Notes: generated from the letters alone by a model not told the origin. A DNA stretch of 36,580 bases from Actinomycetes bacterium (GCA_024280015.1 JAJRQY010000014.1:1-36580); one strand, 5' to 3'; numbered from the stretch's first letter, positions 24,936 through 33,033 are shown. A program made the numbers and translations.

Positions 24936-25388
24936 GTGATCGAGCCGAATCCGGCATCTGACACGGACGCAAACTCTGACGATCCCGCTCCAAAGTCCAT
25001 CCGAAACACCGAGTCGGAGCAGGGGAAAAGGCCACCCAAGGTGCTCATCCTTGAAGATGAGCCAACACTCCTGGAGCTGATCTCCGAAATGCTGGCGCTG
25101 CGTGGTATGGACGTGACGCCAACCAATACCGTTGCTGCTGCACGGCACCAGCTGACCCTGGCGACCTTCGATCTCTTTCTGACCGACATCGTTGTGCAGG
25201 GCGAGTTCTCTGGCGCTTCCTTAGCTAAGGAGGCCCAGGAACAGGGTCAGGCAGGCAGAGTCGTTGTCATGTCTGGCCATCCGAAACAACGAGCGCTCGC
25301 GGGGCAGGACAACACCGAACGGCTTCGGTTCCTCAAGAAGCCATTTTCTTACGATGAGCTGGTCCAGAGCGTTTCCGGCGAAGACTAG
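24936..25388 (+). CDS. Single-domain response regulator (receiver)
   Basis: About 150 residues. A polar tail of ~35 residues is followed by a receiver domain: VLILEDEPTLLELI (acidic pair), LFLTDIVV with the phospho-acceptor Asp, VVMSGHP, and FLKKPFSYDEL with the conserved Lys. No output domain follows, so it probably relays phosphate or acts by protein contact, as CheY-like proteins do. No histidine kinase adjoins it. I chose GTG 24936, preceded by GAGG at 7 bases; a GTG at 24852 would extend the tail by 28 residues. A perfect hairpin lies ~80 bases after the stop. Confidence 0.88.
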   Translation: MIEPNPASDTDANSDDPAPKSIRNTESEQGKRPPKVLILEDEPTLLELISEMLALRGMDVTPTNTVAAARHQLTLATFDLFLTDIVVQGEFSGASLAKEAQEQGQAGRVVVMSGHPKQRALAGQDNTERLRFLKKPFSYDELVQSVSGED

Positions 25389-25469
25389 AGACTTGAGGCC
25401 GTGGATGTTTGGCGCCCCAGCGCCGAAACTCCGGTTTGAGCTGTCCCGAAGGGATTGCTCAATACTGGG

Positions 25470-25492
25470 AAGTTCGGCCGCAGGCCGAACTT
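25470..25492. terminator. Perfect 10-bp stem-loop after the receiver gene
   Basis: AAGTTCGGCC (25470-25479) and GGCCGAACTT (25483-25492) pair fully around a 3-base loop and are followed by TAAAG on the plus strand. It probably ends the receiver transcript and may also shield the tRNA gene transcribed from the other strand. Confidence 0.65.
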
Positions 25493-25531
25493 TAAAGAAC
25501 TCCAGAGGCCCCCAGGGCCGAAGAGTTCGCG

Positions 25532-25605
25532 TGGAGATGAGGGGATTCGAACCCCTGGCCTCCTCGATGCGACCGAGGCGCTCTAGCCAACTGAGCTACA
25601 TCCCC
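25532..25605 (-). tRNA. tRNA-Ala (anticodon CGC)
   Basis: The minus strand folds into a complete 74-base cloverleaf. The acceptor stem GGGGATG/CATCTCC includes the G3-U70 pair that marks alanine tRNAs. D-arm GCTC...GAGC, anticodon stem CCTCG/CGAGG with loop GTCGCAT (anticodon CGC, reading GCG), and T-arm AGGGG-TTCGAAT-CCCCT follow. No 3' CCA is encoded. A tRNA-Ala next to glpR is, as I recall, common in Actinobacteria. Confidence 0.95.
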
Positions 25606-25635
25606 CTGTGAGGGCGACTGGACAATCCTACCGGT

Positions 25636-26109
25636 CTAGCGACCTTCGGCCGTCCGGACGTACACCGGATTGGGAACATGGTCGACCTTTAACAAGGTGA
25701 CCTTCGCTCCCCGCTCGCGCTGCACCCCGCCAACCCGAGCCGCCATTGCGGTGTAGGCAACGAAGAGCACATCAATGATGATGTTCTGGGCGACAAATGC
25801 GCCGCGGAAGGCAACGGCAAGGATAAGCGAAACCACAGCGGCGATTCCAAGCCCGAGAAAGATCTGAAGCCGGCGTCGTTGAGCATTGTTCTTGCCCATT
25901 GATGCCATGCCAGAACGAGAGGACGAGGATAGGCGACTGCCCCTGCTCGCACCGGGTGCTGATCCCAAGACGGACATCTCACGATTGAAGTGACCAACTG
26001 GATCACGGCGAGCCCGGTCAAACAAGCTTTGCAAAACTGGTCGTCCGAGAACCCAAATCCAGACGGTGGCAAGGCCCACTATCACGATGGCTTGAACTGG
26101 ATTTGGCAC
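25636..26109 (-). CDS. glpR: GlpR/SepX-like divisome membrane protein
   Basis: A protein of about 157 residues. An N-terminal membrane segment (AIVIVGLATVWIWVLGRPVL) is followed by a basic cytosolic linker (FNREMSVLG and a Ser/Arg-rich stretch) and a closely spaced hydrophobic pair (LQIFLGLGIAAVVSLILAVA and NIIIDVLFVAYTAMAA). This matches the actinobacterial protein called GlpR in Corynebacterium and SepX in Streptomyces, the membrane receptor for the gephyrin-like MoeA homologue Glp in cell division. That link is family knowledge. A glp/moeA gene lies ~1.8 kb upstream on the same strand, as in other Actinobacteria. This copy is shorter than the Streptomyces form. I chose GTG 26109, placing the first membrane segment at the N-terminus; ATG 26136 would add nine residues. 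Confidence 0.75.
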   Translation of the reverse strand: MPNPVQAIVIVGLATVWIWVLGRPVLQSLFDRARRDPVGHFNREMSVLGSAPGASRGSRLSSSSRSGMASMGKNNAQRRRLQIFLGLGIAAVVSLILAVAFRGAFVAQNIIIDVLFVAYTAMAARVGGVQRERGAKVTLLKVDHVPNPVYVRTAEGR

Positions 26110-26258
26110 TGAACGTCTTCTTTCTGGCTGCAGCATCCTGTCGGCGGGTCGAGGGTGCTACCAAAGCGTTACAAAACTACTACAGACCGCGGAGAGCAAC
26201 AACCAAATGGGCAAATACTGCTCACTGCGGTCGGGCACTCACCCGAACCGCTTGGCGG

Positions 26259-26807
26259 TTAATCCATCCGGCGATAGGTGCCTGAACGACCACCACTCTT
26301 CTCCCACAACGCAATCTGGCCAATGGTCATGGACTTGTCTGCCGCCTTGCACATGTCATAGATGGTCAGTGCCGCTACCGAAACGGCAGTTAGCGCCTCC
26401 ATCTCAATTCCCGTTCGCTCCACAATGTCGACCTGGCACTCGATCTCGATTGAGGTTTCTTGAATCTCGAAGTCAACACTCACTGCGCCAACCATGATCG
26501 GGTGGCAAAGTGGAATCAGCTCGCTGGTCTTCTTGGCCGCTTGGATTCCGGCTACCCGGGCTACCGCCAGCACGTCACCCTTAGGTACCCCACCCTCGGC
26601 AATGAGCTTGACCGTGCTGGCAAGCATGGTGATCTGGCCACGGGCGACCGCCCGTCGAGCAGTCAGGTCTTTTTGGGTGACGTCAACCATCCTGGCTTGG
26701 CCTTGTGAGTCCAGATGGCTCAGCGTTAGCTCTGTGTCTTCCAGCGAAGTGTCTTCCAGCGAAGTACTCGGCCGCGAGGGTGTACCGGGGTGTTCAGCTT
26801 CAGACAT
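26259..26807 (-). CDS. moaC: Cyclic pyranopterin monophosphate synthase MoaC
   Basis: With MoaA, this enzyme converts GTP through 3',8-cyclo-dihydro-GTP to cyclic pyranopterin monophosphate, the first stage of molybdenum cofactor synthesis. MoaC motifs are clear: MVDVTQKDLTARRAVARG, AGIQAAKKTSELIPLCHP and ERTGIEMEALTAVSVAALTIYDMCKA, with KSGGRSGTYRR at the end. The first ~30 residues are an acidic tail containing a 15-bp tandem duplication (LEDTS-LEDTE; 26736-26765). ATG 26807 follows GGAGG at 7 bases and lies 3 bases after the moaA stop, so the two are co-translated. Confidence 0.96.
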   Translation of the reverse strand: MSEAEHPGTPSRPSTSLEDTSLEDTELTLSHLDSQGQARMVDVTQKDLTARRAVARGQITMLASTVKLIAEGGVPKGDVLAVARVAGIQAAKKTSELIPLCHPIMVGAVSVDFEIQETSIEIECQVDIVERTGIEMEALTAVSVAALTIYDMCKAADKSMTIGQIALWEKSGGRSGTYRRMD

Positions 26808-26810
26808 CTC

Positions 26811-27851
26811 TCAGCCTCCAAGCTGGGACATCGATTTGGAGGGCCGGATGAAGTGGACTTGACCAATGGCGTGTCCAGCCCATTTCCGATCAACTTCGCC
26901 TGCAACTGCAGCGAGGAGCTCGTCATCACTCCCCCCGTTTCGCATGATGTCTCGCAGGTCCACATGATCAAGGCCAAACAAGCAGTTCCGAAGCTGACCC
27001 TCGGCCGAAAGCCTCATGCGATCACATGACTCACAGAATGGTTCGGTAACACTGGCAATGATGCCAAACTCTGACCCCGGCGAACCAGGGGAAGCGTCGC
27101 GGTACCCGAAGCGTTCAGCCGGAGAGGATCCCCGCTCCAACGGTTCGAAGTCGAAATCAGCTGCTGCTTGTTCAAGAATCTCAGCTCGAGAAACAACACG
27201 CTCCTCGGTCCACTCACCCTGAGCATCAAGCGGCATGAATTCAATAAACCGGATGGTTACGCCCTTGTCGCGGCCAAGCTGGAGGAACCGGCTGACTTCA
27301 TCGTGATTGATTCCCCGCATAAGAACGGCGTTCACCTTGACCGGGGAGAACCCCGCCTCAACTGCAGCGTCGATTCCTTCAAGCACGCGAGTGAGTTCGT
27401 CACGGCGAGTCAGTTCGAGAAAGCGCTCAGAGTCCAGGGTGTCCAGACTGACGTTCAGTCGACGCAAGCCAGCCTGGTAGAGATCATCAGCGATCAGCGC
27501 CAATGTCGCCCCATTTGTCGTCATAGAAATATCGATCGGATCTCCGGTTGCTCGGACACGAAGCTTGGACAACTTGGCAACCAGCAGCGGCAGTCGAGCT
27601 CGAATGGTTGGCTCACCGCCGGTGAGGCGAACCGAGCTAACACCGGCCCGATTAACCAGCAGGGCCGTGATCCGCTCAATCTCCTCGAAGGACAAGAGGT
27701 CGGCTCGATCGACCCAAGTCATCCCCTCTTCGGGCATGCAGTATGCACACCGAAAGTTGCAACGGTCCGTGACCGAGATTCGAAGATCGGAGTGGACTCG
27801 ATCGAACTTGTCGACGAGAACCGTTTGCTGTTCTGGCTGATCTAGCGGCAT
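26811..27851 (-). CDS. moaA: GTP 3',8-cyclase MoaA
   Basis: A radical-SAM enzyme of about 346 residues that starts molybdenum cofactor synthesis by cyclising GTP. The N-terminal [4Fe-4S] motif is C31-x3-C35-x2-C38 (CNFRCAYC). The GGEP motif (LTGGEPTIR) and the second cluster's cysteines (CESCDRMRLSAEGQLRNC) are present. The chain ends in the conserved Gly-Gly (QLGG) needed for activity in this family. I chose ATG 27851 because family members begin close to VDKFDRVHSDLRISVTDRC; a TTG at 27887 would add 12 residues. It lies between moeA/glp and moaC in one operon. Confidence 0.95.
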   Translation of the reverse strand: MPLDQPEQQTVLVDKFDRVHSDLRISVTDRCNFRCAYCMPEEGMTWVDRADLLSFEEIERITALLVNRAGVSSVRLTGGEPTIRARLPLLVAKLSKLRVRATGDPIDISMTTNGATLALIADDLYQAGLRRLNVSLDTLDSERFLELTRRDELTRVLEGIDAAVEAGFSPVKVNAVLMRGINHDEVSRFLQLGRDKGVTIRFIEFMPLDAQGEWTEERVVSRAEILEQAAADFDFEPLERGSSPAERFGYRDASPGSPGSEFGIIASVTEPFCESCDRMRLSAEGQLRNCLFGLDHVDLRDIMRNGGSDDELLAAVAGEVDRKWAGHAIGQVHFIRPSKSMSQLGG

Positions 27852-27951
27852 GAGCTCAAACCTGAGTTCGGGTGGATGGTCAGTCAACGAAGGAGCATTC
27901 GGTGAAGAATGCAGTCATTGCTACCCAGAACCGTAGCTCCGTAATACCAGA

Positions 27952-29202
27952 TCAATCCAACAGCATGACTCGAACCCGCCCGCCGGGTTCGATTCCGTCA
28001 CCATCAGGAACAACAGCAAGCCCGTTTGCTCTCGCCATTGCGGTGAGTTGATGCGAACCTTGCCCGCCAGCAGAGCGCGCGTTCCACGCTCCTTCTGAGT
28101 CTTGATCCACCACCACTCGCATGAAGTGCGTCTTGCCATCACCATGGCGACTCATTCGGTCATCGCTAACCGCCCAGATTGCCGTTCGTTCCGTTTGCTT
28201 GCGTCCCATCATCTTCAATAATGCGGGCCGGGCAAAGAGCTCGAAGCTAACCATCGAACTCACCGGATTGCCGGGTAGTCCGAAGATTGGTGTGTCCATC
28301 AGAAGGCCGAAAGCCAAAGGCTTTGCCGGCTTGATTGCAACCTGCATCCAATTGAGATCACCAAGTCGAGCAAGCACTCGCTTGACAAAATCGAAGTCAC
28401 CCATGCTGACTCCGCCCGAGGTGACAAGCGCATCACAGGGATCATCAGCATCTGGGCCGACAGCCTTGCGAAGTGCCGCTTCAATCAATTCCTCGTTGTC
28501 GGGCAAGGATCCAAGGTCAATGGGGATACAGCCCGACTCTGCCACCAACGCCAACAAGGTTGGGCGATTCGAGTCGCGAATCTGTCCCGGCTGCAGTGGA
28601 GCCGGACCAGTAACCAGCTCATCACCAGTTGAGAAGACCCCGACCCTGGGGCGCCGCACAACAACGACCTGTCCATAGCCGACGCTGGCCAAGACCCCGA
28701 GATGGGCCGGTGACAAAACCGCACCAGGCGACAGCACTTCGACACCGGCCCCGACATCGTCTCCCGCGGGACGAATATGATTGCCGACGACGACTTCAGC
28801 CAGTAGATCGATGCTGAGGGCATCCGATATTGATTCCTCAGAACCCGAGGACGATCGAGTTAGTTCAACCATGATGACAGCATCAGCACCCTCGGGTATT
28901 GGCGCACCCGTCATGATGCGCATGACCTCACCAGCAAGCAAAGGCCGGGTAGCTACGGCCCCAGCAGCAATTGTTTCTGCCACCGGCAGAGTTCGAGGAG
29001 CACCCTCGGTTGCCCCAACCGAATCAGCAGCACGCAGGGCAAATCCGTCCATGGCCGTATTGGCAAATGGAGGGATTGCTTCCCGGGCGACAACGGCTTC
29101 AGCCAGCACCAGACCAAGGGCGTCTTGCAGACGAACTGTTGCCGTCGGTAAGACCTTGATGTCGCCGTGAACGCGGGCTTGGGCGTCAGCCAGAGGAATC
29201 AT
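27952..29202 (-). CDS. moeA: Molybdopterin molybdotransferase MoeA / gephyrin-like Glp
   Basis: This 416-residue protein has the four-domain MoeA layout: N-terminal PLADAQARV and PPFANTAMDGFALRA, IMTGAPIPEGADAVI, the MoCF-type core VFSTGDELV, SGGVSMGDFDFVK and FGLPGNPVSSMVSFELF, then the C-terminal beta-barrel. MoeA inserts molybdate into adenylylated molybdopterin. In Actinobacteria the MoeA homologue beside galU and glpR is the gephyrin-like protein Glp, which binds FtsZ and the membrane receptor GlpR. Catalytic residues appear kept, so both roles are possible. ATG 29202 lies 50 bases after the galU stop, in the same operon. Confidence 0.93.
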   Translation of the reverse strand: MIPLADAQARVHGDIKVLPTATVRLQDALGLVLAEAVVAREAIPPFANTAMDGFALRAADSVGATEGAPRTLPVAETIAAGAVATRPLLAGEVMRIMTGAPIPEGADAVIMVELTRSSSGSEESISDALSIDLLAEVVVGNHIRPAGDDVGAGVEVLSPGAVLSPAHLGVLASVGYGQVVVVRRPRVGVFSTGDELVTGPAPLQPGQIRDSNRPTLLALVAESGCIPIDLGSLPDNEELIEAALRKAVGPDADDPCDALVTSGGVSMGDFDFVKRVLARLGDLNWMQVAIKPAKPLAFGLLMDTPIFGLPGNPVSSMVSFELFARPALLKMMGRKQTERTAIWAVSDDRMSRHGDGKTHFMRVVVDQDSEGAWNARSAGGQGSHQLTAMARANGLAVVPDGDGIEPGGRVRVMLLD

Positions 29203-29252
29203 GATCCCAAGCTAATGGGCAGCTGGGTCAATCGGCACACCCACCAGAGGGT

Positions 29253-30155
29253 CTAGGCGAGGCCTTCGCGTTTCACTGCCGCCAGCAAGATTTGACGGAA
29301 CTCCGGAGCCAGGTCTTCACGATCCAAGGCAAAGTCAACAACAGCCCGTAAATAGTCGATCTTCATGCCGGTGTCGTAGCGGCCCTCACTAAAGGTGTAG
29401 CCGTACATCGTCTGACTGCCAAGCAAGCTCAACATGGCGTCGGTGATCTGGATCTCTGCGCCAACACCAGGCTTCGTCCGCTCAATCTCATCAAAGATTG
29501 AAGGAGTGAACAGATAGCGACCCATGATGGCCAGGTTGGAAGGGGCAACATCAACCGCTGGCTTCTCAACCAGGTCGGTGACCTGAACAAGGTTCGAAGA
29601 AGTCGCTGAACCGCCGGATGCCACAACGGGCTCGATCGCCGCACACCCGTAGGAGCTGATGTTCTCTTTCGGAACTTCCATCAAGGCAACAACCGATGAC
29701 TGATGCTCCTCATAGGAAGCAATCATGCCTTTCAACACGGAATTGAGCATGATGTCATCACCCAGGAGGACAACAAAGGGTTCATCACCAACATGATTCT
29801 TGGCTGTTCCGATGGCATGACCCAATCCCAGCGCTTCACCCTGGCGAACGAAATGAATGTCAGCCAGCTCACTCAAGGCACGGACCTCATCGGCCTCGGC
29901 CGTCTTGCCCTTTCCGGCAAGAACTGCTTCCAACTCGGTGTGTCGATCGAAATGATCCTCCATCACCTTCTTGTGACGAGAAGTGATGATCAAGATGTCT
30001 TCAATCCCCGCGTCGACCGCTTCCTCGATGATGTACTGGATGACCGGTCGATCGATGACCGGGAGCATCTCCTTCGGTACAGCTTTGGAGAATGGCAGAA
30101 ACCGTGTGCCGAGACCAGCGGCAGGAATGACGGCTTTACGGACTGACTTTGGCAT
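29253..30155 (-). CDS. galU: UTP-glucose-1-phosphate uridylyltransferase GalU
   Basis: A 300-residue nucleotidyltransferase that makes UDP-glucose from UTP and glucose-1-phosphate, feeding cell-surface glycan synthesis. Motifs are AVIPAAGLGTRFLPFSKAVPKEMLPV (nucleotide loop), VIQYIIEEAVDAGIEDI, FVVLLGDDIM, VEKPAVD and GAEIQITDA. ATG 30155 is preceded by AAGGA at 8 bases and places the family's MPKSVRKAVIPAAG at the N-terminus. The frame's extension to 30239 runs through an 11-bp tandem repeat and is not coding. It heads the galU-moeA-moaA-moaC operon, and the phosphohexomutase at 2204 could supply its substrate. Confidence 0.96.
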   Translation of the reverse strand: MPKSVRKAVIPAAGLGTRFLPFSKAVPKEMLPVIDRPVIQYIIEEAVDAGIEDILIITSRHKKVMEDHFDRHTELEAVLAGKGKTAEADEVRALSELADIHFVRQGEALGLGHAIGTAKNHVGDEPFVVLLGDDIMLNSVLKGMIASYEEHQSSVVALMEVPKENISSYGCAAIEPVVASGGSATSSNLVQVTDLVEKPAVDVAPSNLAIMGRYLFTPSIFDEIERTKPGVGAEIQITDAMLSLLGSQTMYGYTFSEGRYDTGMKIDYLRAVVDFALDREDLAPEFRQILLAAVKREGLA

Positions 30156-30207
30156 GAAAATGGTCCTTGAAGATGGAATTTCGAACGGGGAATACGTGGA
30201 AATGCGG

Positions 30208-30251
30208 GAAAGAGCACAGAAAGAGCACAGAAAGAGCACAGAAAGAGCACA
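30208..30251. repeat. Four exact 11-bp tandem repeats in the galU/fmdB spacer
   Basis: GAAAGAGCACA is repeated four times without change (30208-30251). It lies in the 218-base spacer between the divergent galU and FmdB-like genes, 53 bases upstream of the galU start. The 11-bp period is close to one DNA turn, so repeated binding on one helix face is possible. Slippage could change promoter spacing. Confidence 0.9.
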
Positions 30252-30373
30252 GCATCAACACTGGCTCTCAACGACCCAGTCGGCTACAAGGCTCAATTGT
30301 TGAACATGACAACCGATCCCTCGGCGATAGTCTGCCTGTGCTTCCTTCAGATAGTGGAGGCGAGGAGTAAGTA

Positions 30374-30805
30374 ATGCCAACCTATGAATACAAATGCACC
30401 GAATGCGGCGAGCACTTCGACGTTCAGCAATCCATCAAGGATGACACGCTGACGACGATGCCGGGCAGCGACCATGAACACCAGGTCAAAAAAGTCTTCC
30501 ATCCGGTTGGGATTTCCTTCAAGGGAGATGGCTTCTACAAGAACGACGCCCGGTCATCATCGGCTAAAGTCAAGTCATCGGGCGACTCCAGTTCCAGCTC
30601 CTCTGATTCCTCTGATTCCTCTGGTTCATCAGGAGATGCTTCCACGACAGGCAAGAGCGGCGAGACAAAGGCCGATTCCTCATCGAAGTCTGAGGGCTCC
30701 TCTGAGTCTTCGAGTTCATCAACGAAGTCCGAGTCGTCAGGCGGGTCAGGCACTAAGTCCCCCGCTACGAAGAAGAAAAGCTCCAAGGCTAAGTCCTCCA
30801 GCTAG
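30374..30805 (+). CDS. FmdB-like zinc-ribbon protein with Ser-rich tail (Ruc-like)
   Basis: The first ~60 residues match the FmdB family (MPTYEYKCTECGEHFDV ... GISFKGDGFYKNDAR). The remaining ~83 residues are almost only Ser, Lys, Asp, Gly and Thr and must be disordered. The mycobacterial homologue at the matching galU-linked place (Rv0991c, Ruc) is a redox-regulated chaperone with a disordered tail; a related role is inference. Family members hold zinc with two CxxC pairs. Here only the first remains (Cys8, Cys11); the second is replaced by MPGSDHEH, so His34 and His36 may coordinate metal or zinc binding may be lost. ATG 30374 follows GAGGAG at 6 bases. The gene is divergent from galU. Confidence 0.85.
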   Translation: MPTYEYKCTECGEHFDVQQSIKDDTLTTMPGSDHEHQVKKVFHPVGISFKGDGFYKNDARSSSAKVKSSGDSSSSSSDSSDSSGSSGDASTTGKSGETKADSSSKSEGSSESSSSSTKSESSGGSGTKSPATKKKSSKAKSSS

Positions 30806-30818
30806 TCCGGTTCCGACT

Positions 30819-30840
30819 TCCTCTCCTCTCCTCTCCTCTC
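30819..30840. repeat. TCCTC pentanucleotide repeat after the FmdB-like gene
   Basis: TCCTC is repeated 4.4 times in a pyrimidine-rich tract just past the stop codon at 30805. It is one of several short-period repeats in the window and has no recognised function. Confidence 0.8.
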
Positions 30841-30943
30841 AACGTACTTCCCTTCCTCCAACATCTCGCAGCCACTCAACTGACGTTGAACCTGCCCCAA
30901 ACAGTACGGCCTGCCGTTGGCAAGCCCGAACCGAGGAAGCACG

Positions 30944-31618
30944 ATGTCAGGATCACGAACCAAGTCCCTTTACAGACCCCAAACCCAGCATGAGCCGTCC
31001 CAACGCCTCACCAGCTGGCCCATGGTCCATCTCCTGCAGCGAATTCGATGCGGGGTAGATCGGCGGCGACTCCTTGCTCTGGGGCTTGCCGGGCTTGTTG
31101 CTGTCTTGACCAATCAGATCGTTGCCAATGCCGACGCAACCACACGCTCGCTTGGCTCAAGCGAGCGTGTCGTCATAGCGACACGGGACCTCCCGAGCGG
31201 CCACCGGCTGGAGTCCGGCGACTACACCTTCAGTACCCGCCCCCTGGCCATGTTTCCCGACGGTGTGTGGCAAGGCAACCCGGATGGGCTGATCCTGACC
31301 GAGTCAGTATTGGCGAATGAAGTCCTCATTGCCTCTCGTCTTGGGGCTGGACCATTCGGTCTGCTGAGCGATGAACTCGCCGTCACCATTCCACCACCAT
31401 TAGCGCCACCGCCACTGGAGGTCGGCCATCAGGTTCTGCTGGTAACAGTCGCGGCTCCAAACGGAGCCTTCGTTCGACCAGCAACCACTCTTAGCACCGG
31501 CCGAGTTCTCGTTGTGAGTCCCGAGGCCATCACTCTGGCAGTCCCGGCCCAGGTCGCGAACTCGGTCATCAATGCCCTCGCCGTTGGCTCGATCGATCTG
31601 GTCCTCACCCCGGGCTAG
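30944..31618 (+). CDS. SAF-domain protein, CpaB/RcpC-like
   Basis: A 224-residue protein. After a basic N-terminal stretch, a membrane segment (LLALGLAGLVAVLTNQIVA) anchors an extracytoplasmic SAF domain (RVVIATRDLPSGHRLESGDY ... LTESVLANEVLIASRLG). A second beta-rich part with a Pro-rich hinge (IPPPLAPPPLEVG) follows. SAF domains occur in CpaB/RcpC pilus-assembly proteins, which bind peptidoglycan or the secretin. A stand-alone SAF protein beside the FmdB-like gene is, as I recall, common in Actinobacteria. No pilus genes adjoin it. ATG 30944 follows GAGGAAG; a TTG at 30917 is possible. It converges with the GT2 gene. Confidence 0.83.
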   Translation: MSGSRTKSLYRPQTQHEPSQRLTSWPMVHLLQRIRCGVDRRRLLALGLAGLVAVLTNQIVANADATTRSLGSSERVVIATRDLPSGHRLESGDYTFSTRPLAMFPDGVWQGNPDGLILTESVLANEVLIASRLGAGPFGLLSDELAVTIPPPLAPPPLEVGHQVLLVTVAAPNGAFVRPATTLSTGRVLVVSPEAITLAVPAQVANSVINALAVGSIDLVLTPG

Positions 31619-31638
31619 GCAAGCTGGCGACAAAACTG

Positions 31639-33033
31639 TCACCCAGCGGCAAAGCCTTTGCGAACCTGAAGGCCCCACTCCTTACGACCACGCAAGAACA
31701 ACTGGATCCCCCACAATCGCCACAACAAGGTCAGCGGCCGATACACCAGCTGCTCAAACACCGCATAGCCAGCCAAGGCAACCCGGAATCGCATCTTTGG
31801 ATAGGACCGGAAGGCCAGATCGTCGAAAAGTAGGGTCAGGATGGTCACCGCAGTACCAAACCCATAGGAGGCTCCAACCAGCCACAGAACCGACCAATCC
31901 AGCACACCAGTAACCAGACCAATCGTGAGCAACACCAGGCCGACAAACTCGATGAGTGGTGCCATGAATTCCACGATCAAGAAGTACGGCATTGCCAAGA
32001 GTCCAGCCGATTTGTAGCGAGGATTGAAGATCATTCTCCGGTGCCGAAGCAGCACATCCATCAGCCCTCGCTGCCAACGATTACGTTGACGGGCTAGCAC
32101 CCGAGCCTGCTCAGGTGCTTCGGTCCATGCGACCGGGTCAGGCAGAAACTCCACCCTGGCCGTTCGTCGGTCCTCATAGGCCCGACGCCGCAGCCGAACA
32201 ATCAGCTCCATGTCCTCGCCAATTGACCCAGTCTCATAGCCCCCAACGTCCACGACCGCTTCCCGATCAAAGAGTCCGAAGGCCCCCGAGATGATGAGGT
32301 TTCCGCCCAATGCGTTCCAGCCAAGCCTGCCAATCACGAAGGCTCGTACATACTCAACCGCCTGCAGTGCGGGTAGGACTCGCTTGGGCACAACCAACTT
32401 GGTAACACGAGCAGCACGAATTGGTGAGTCATTGGTCAAGCGGACGGTGCCACCAACAGCAACCACGTTCGATTGATTCAGGAACGGAGCGACCAGCAGC
32501 TGCAAGGCGTCTGGCGCAACCAGGGTGTCCGCATCAATGGCGCAGACAAGGTCGCCCGATGCGACGTTCAATCCGGCATTGAGTGAATCTGCCTTTCCTC
32601 CGTTGAGCTTGTCAATCATGACGAGGCGAGGCTCACGAGTCGAGAGGTACAGGCTCTTCACTTCAGCAGTCTCGATGACCCGTTGAAAGGCAGGATGAAT
32701 GGATTGCAGATCAAATCGCTCGGCTAAGACCTCAGCGGTCCGATCTGGAGACCCATCGTTAATGACCACAATCTCCAGATTTGGGTAGGCCAGGGCCAAC
32801 AAGCCTTGGACCGTGTCACAGACCGTGATCTCCTCGTTGAAAGCAGGCACAAGAACAGAGATTTTGGGAGCGATCGGTGATGCCATGACTCGTCGCCACA
32901 TCTGATGCCGGTCGCGCTGACGAATCCGTCGGATCTCCACCACCGCTGATACAACAATCATGAGTTGCAGGAACGTCACCAGTGTTACCCAGCCCGCCGA
33001 GAACAAGACCGAATTCTCCAGAAGTGTGCTCAT
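31639..33033 (-). CDS. Processive family-2 glycosyltransferase (membrane)
   Basis: A 464-residue inverting GT2 enzyme of the cellulose/poly-GlcNAc synthase type. An N-terminal membrane segment is followed by the GT-A domain with ISVLVPAFNEE, VVINDGSPD, LNGGKADSLNAGL, the metal-binding DAD (CAIDADTLV), GED (IGEDMELI) and the processivity motif QRNRWQRG (Q-x2-R-W). Two or three C-terminal membrane helices form a channel-like part. It probably makes and extrudes an extracellular polysaccharide. The start overlaps the HEAT gene stop by four bases (ATGA), so a multi-gene unit controls synthesis. No secretin or deacetylase gene is present within the window. Confidence 0.92.
   Translation of the reverse strand: MSTLLENSVLFSAGWVTLVTFLQLMIVVSAVVEIRRIRQRDRHQMWRRVMASPIAPKISVLVPAFNEEITVCDTVQGLLALAYPNLEIVVINDGSPDRTAEVLAERFDLQSIHPAFQRVIETAEVKSLYLSTREPRLVMIDKLNGGKADSLNAGLNVASGDLVCAIDADTLVAPDALQLLVAPFLNQSNVVAVGGTVRLTNDSPIRAARVTKLVVPKRVLPALQAVEYVRAFVIGRLGWNALGGNLIISGAFGLFDREAVVDVGGYETGSIGEDMELIVRLRRRAYEDRRTARVEFLPDPVAWTEAPEQARVLARQRNRWQRGLMDVLLRHRRMIFNPRYKSAGLLAMPYFLIVEFMAPLIEFVGLVLLTIGLVTGVLDWSVLWLVGASYGFGTAVTILTLLFDDLAFRSYPKMRFRVALAGYAVFEQLVYRPLTLLWRLWGIQLFLRGRKEWGLQVRKGFAAG

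Noticed and set aside
27852-27951. Molybdenum-cofactor riboswitch upstream of moaA
   Set aside because: Only about 64-100 bases separate moeA and moaA, and no extended paired structure was recognised; the genes look like one operon.
30156-30239. 28-residue N-terminal extension of GalU
   Set aside because: It reads through the 11-bp tandem repeat; the family starts at the MPKSVRK segment, which has a proper ribosome site.
30535-30786. Minus-strand acidic ORF opposite the FmdB-like gene
   Set aside because: It is the complement of the Ser/Asp-rich tail; composition explains the open frame and there is no ribosome site.
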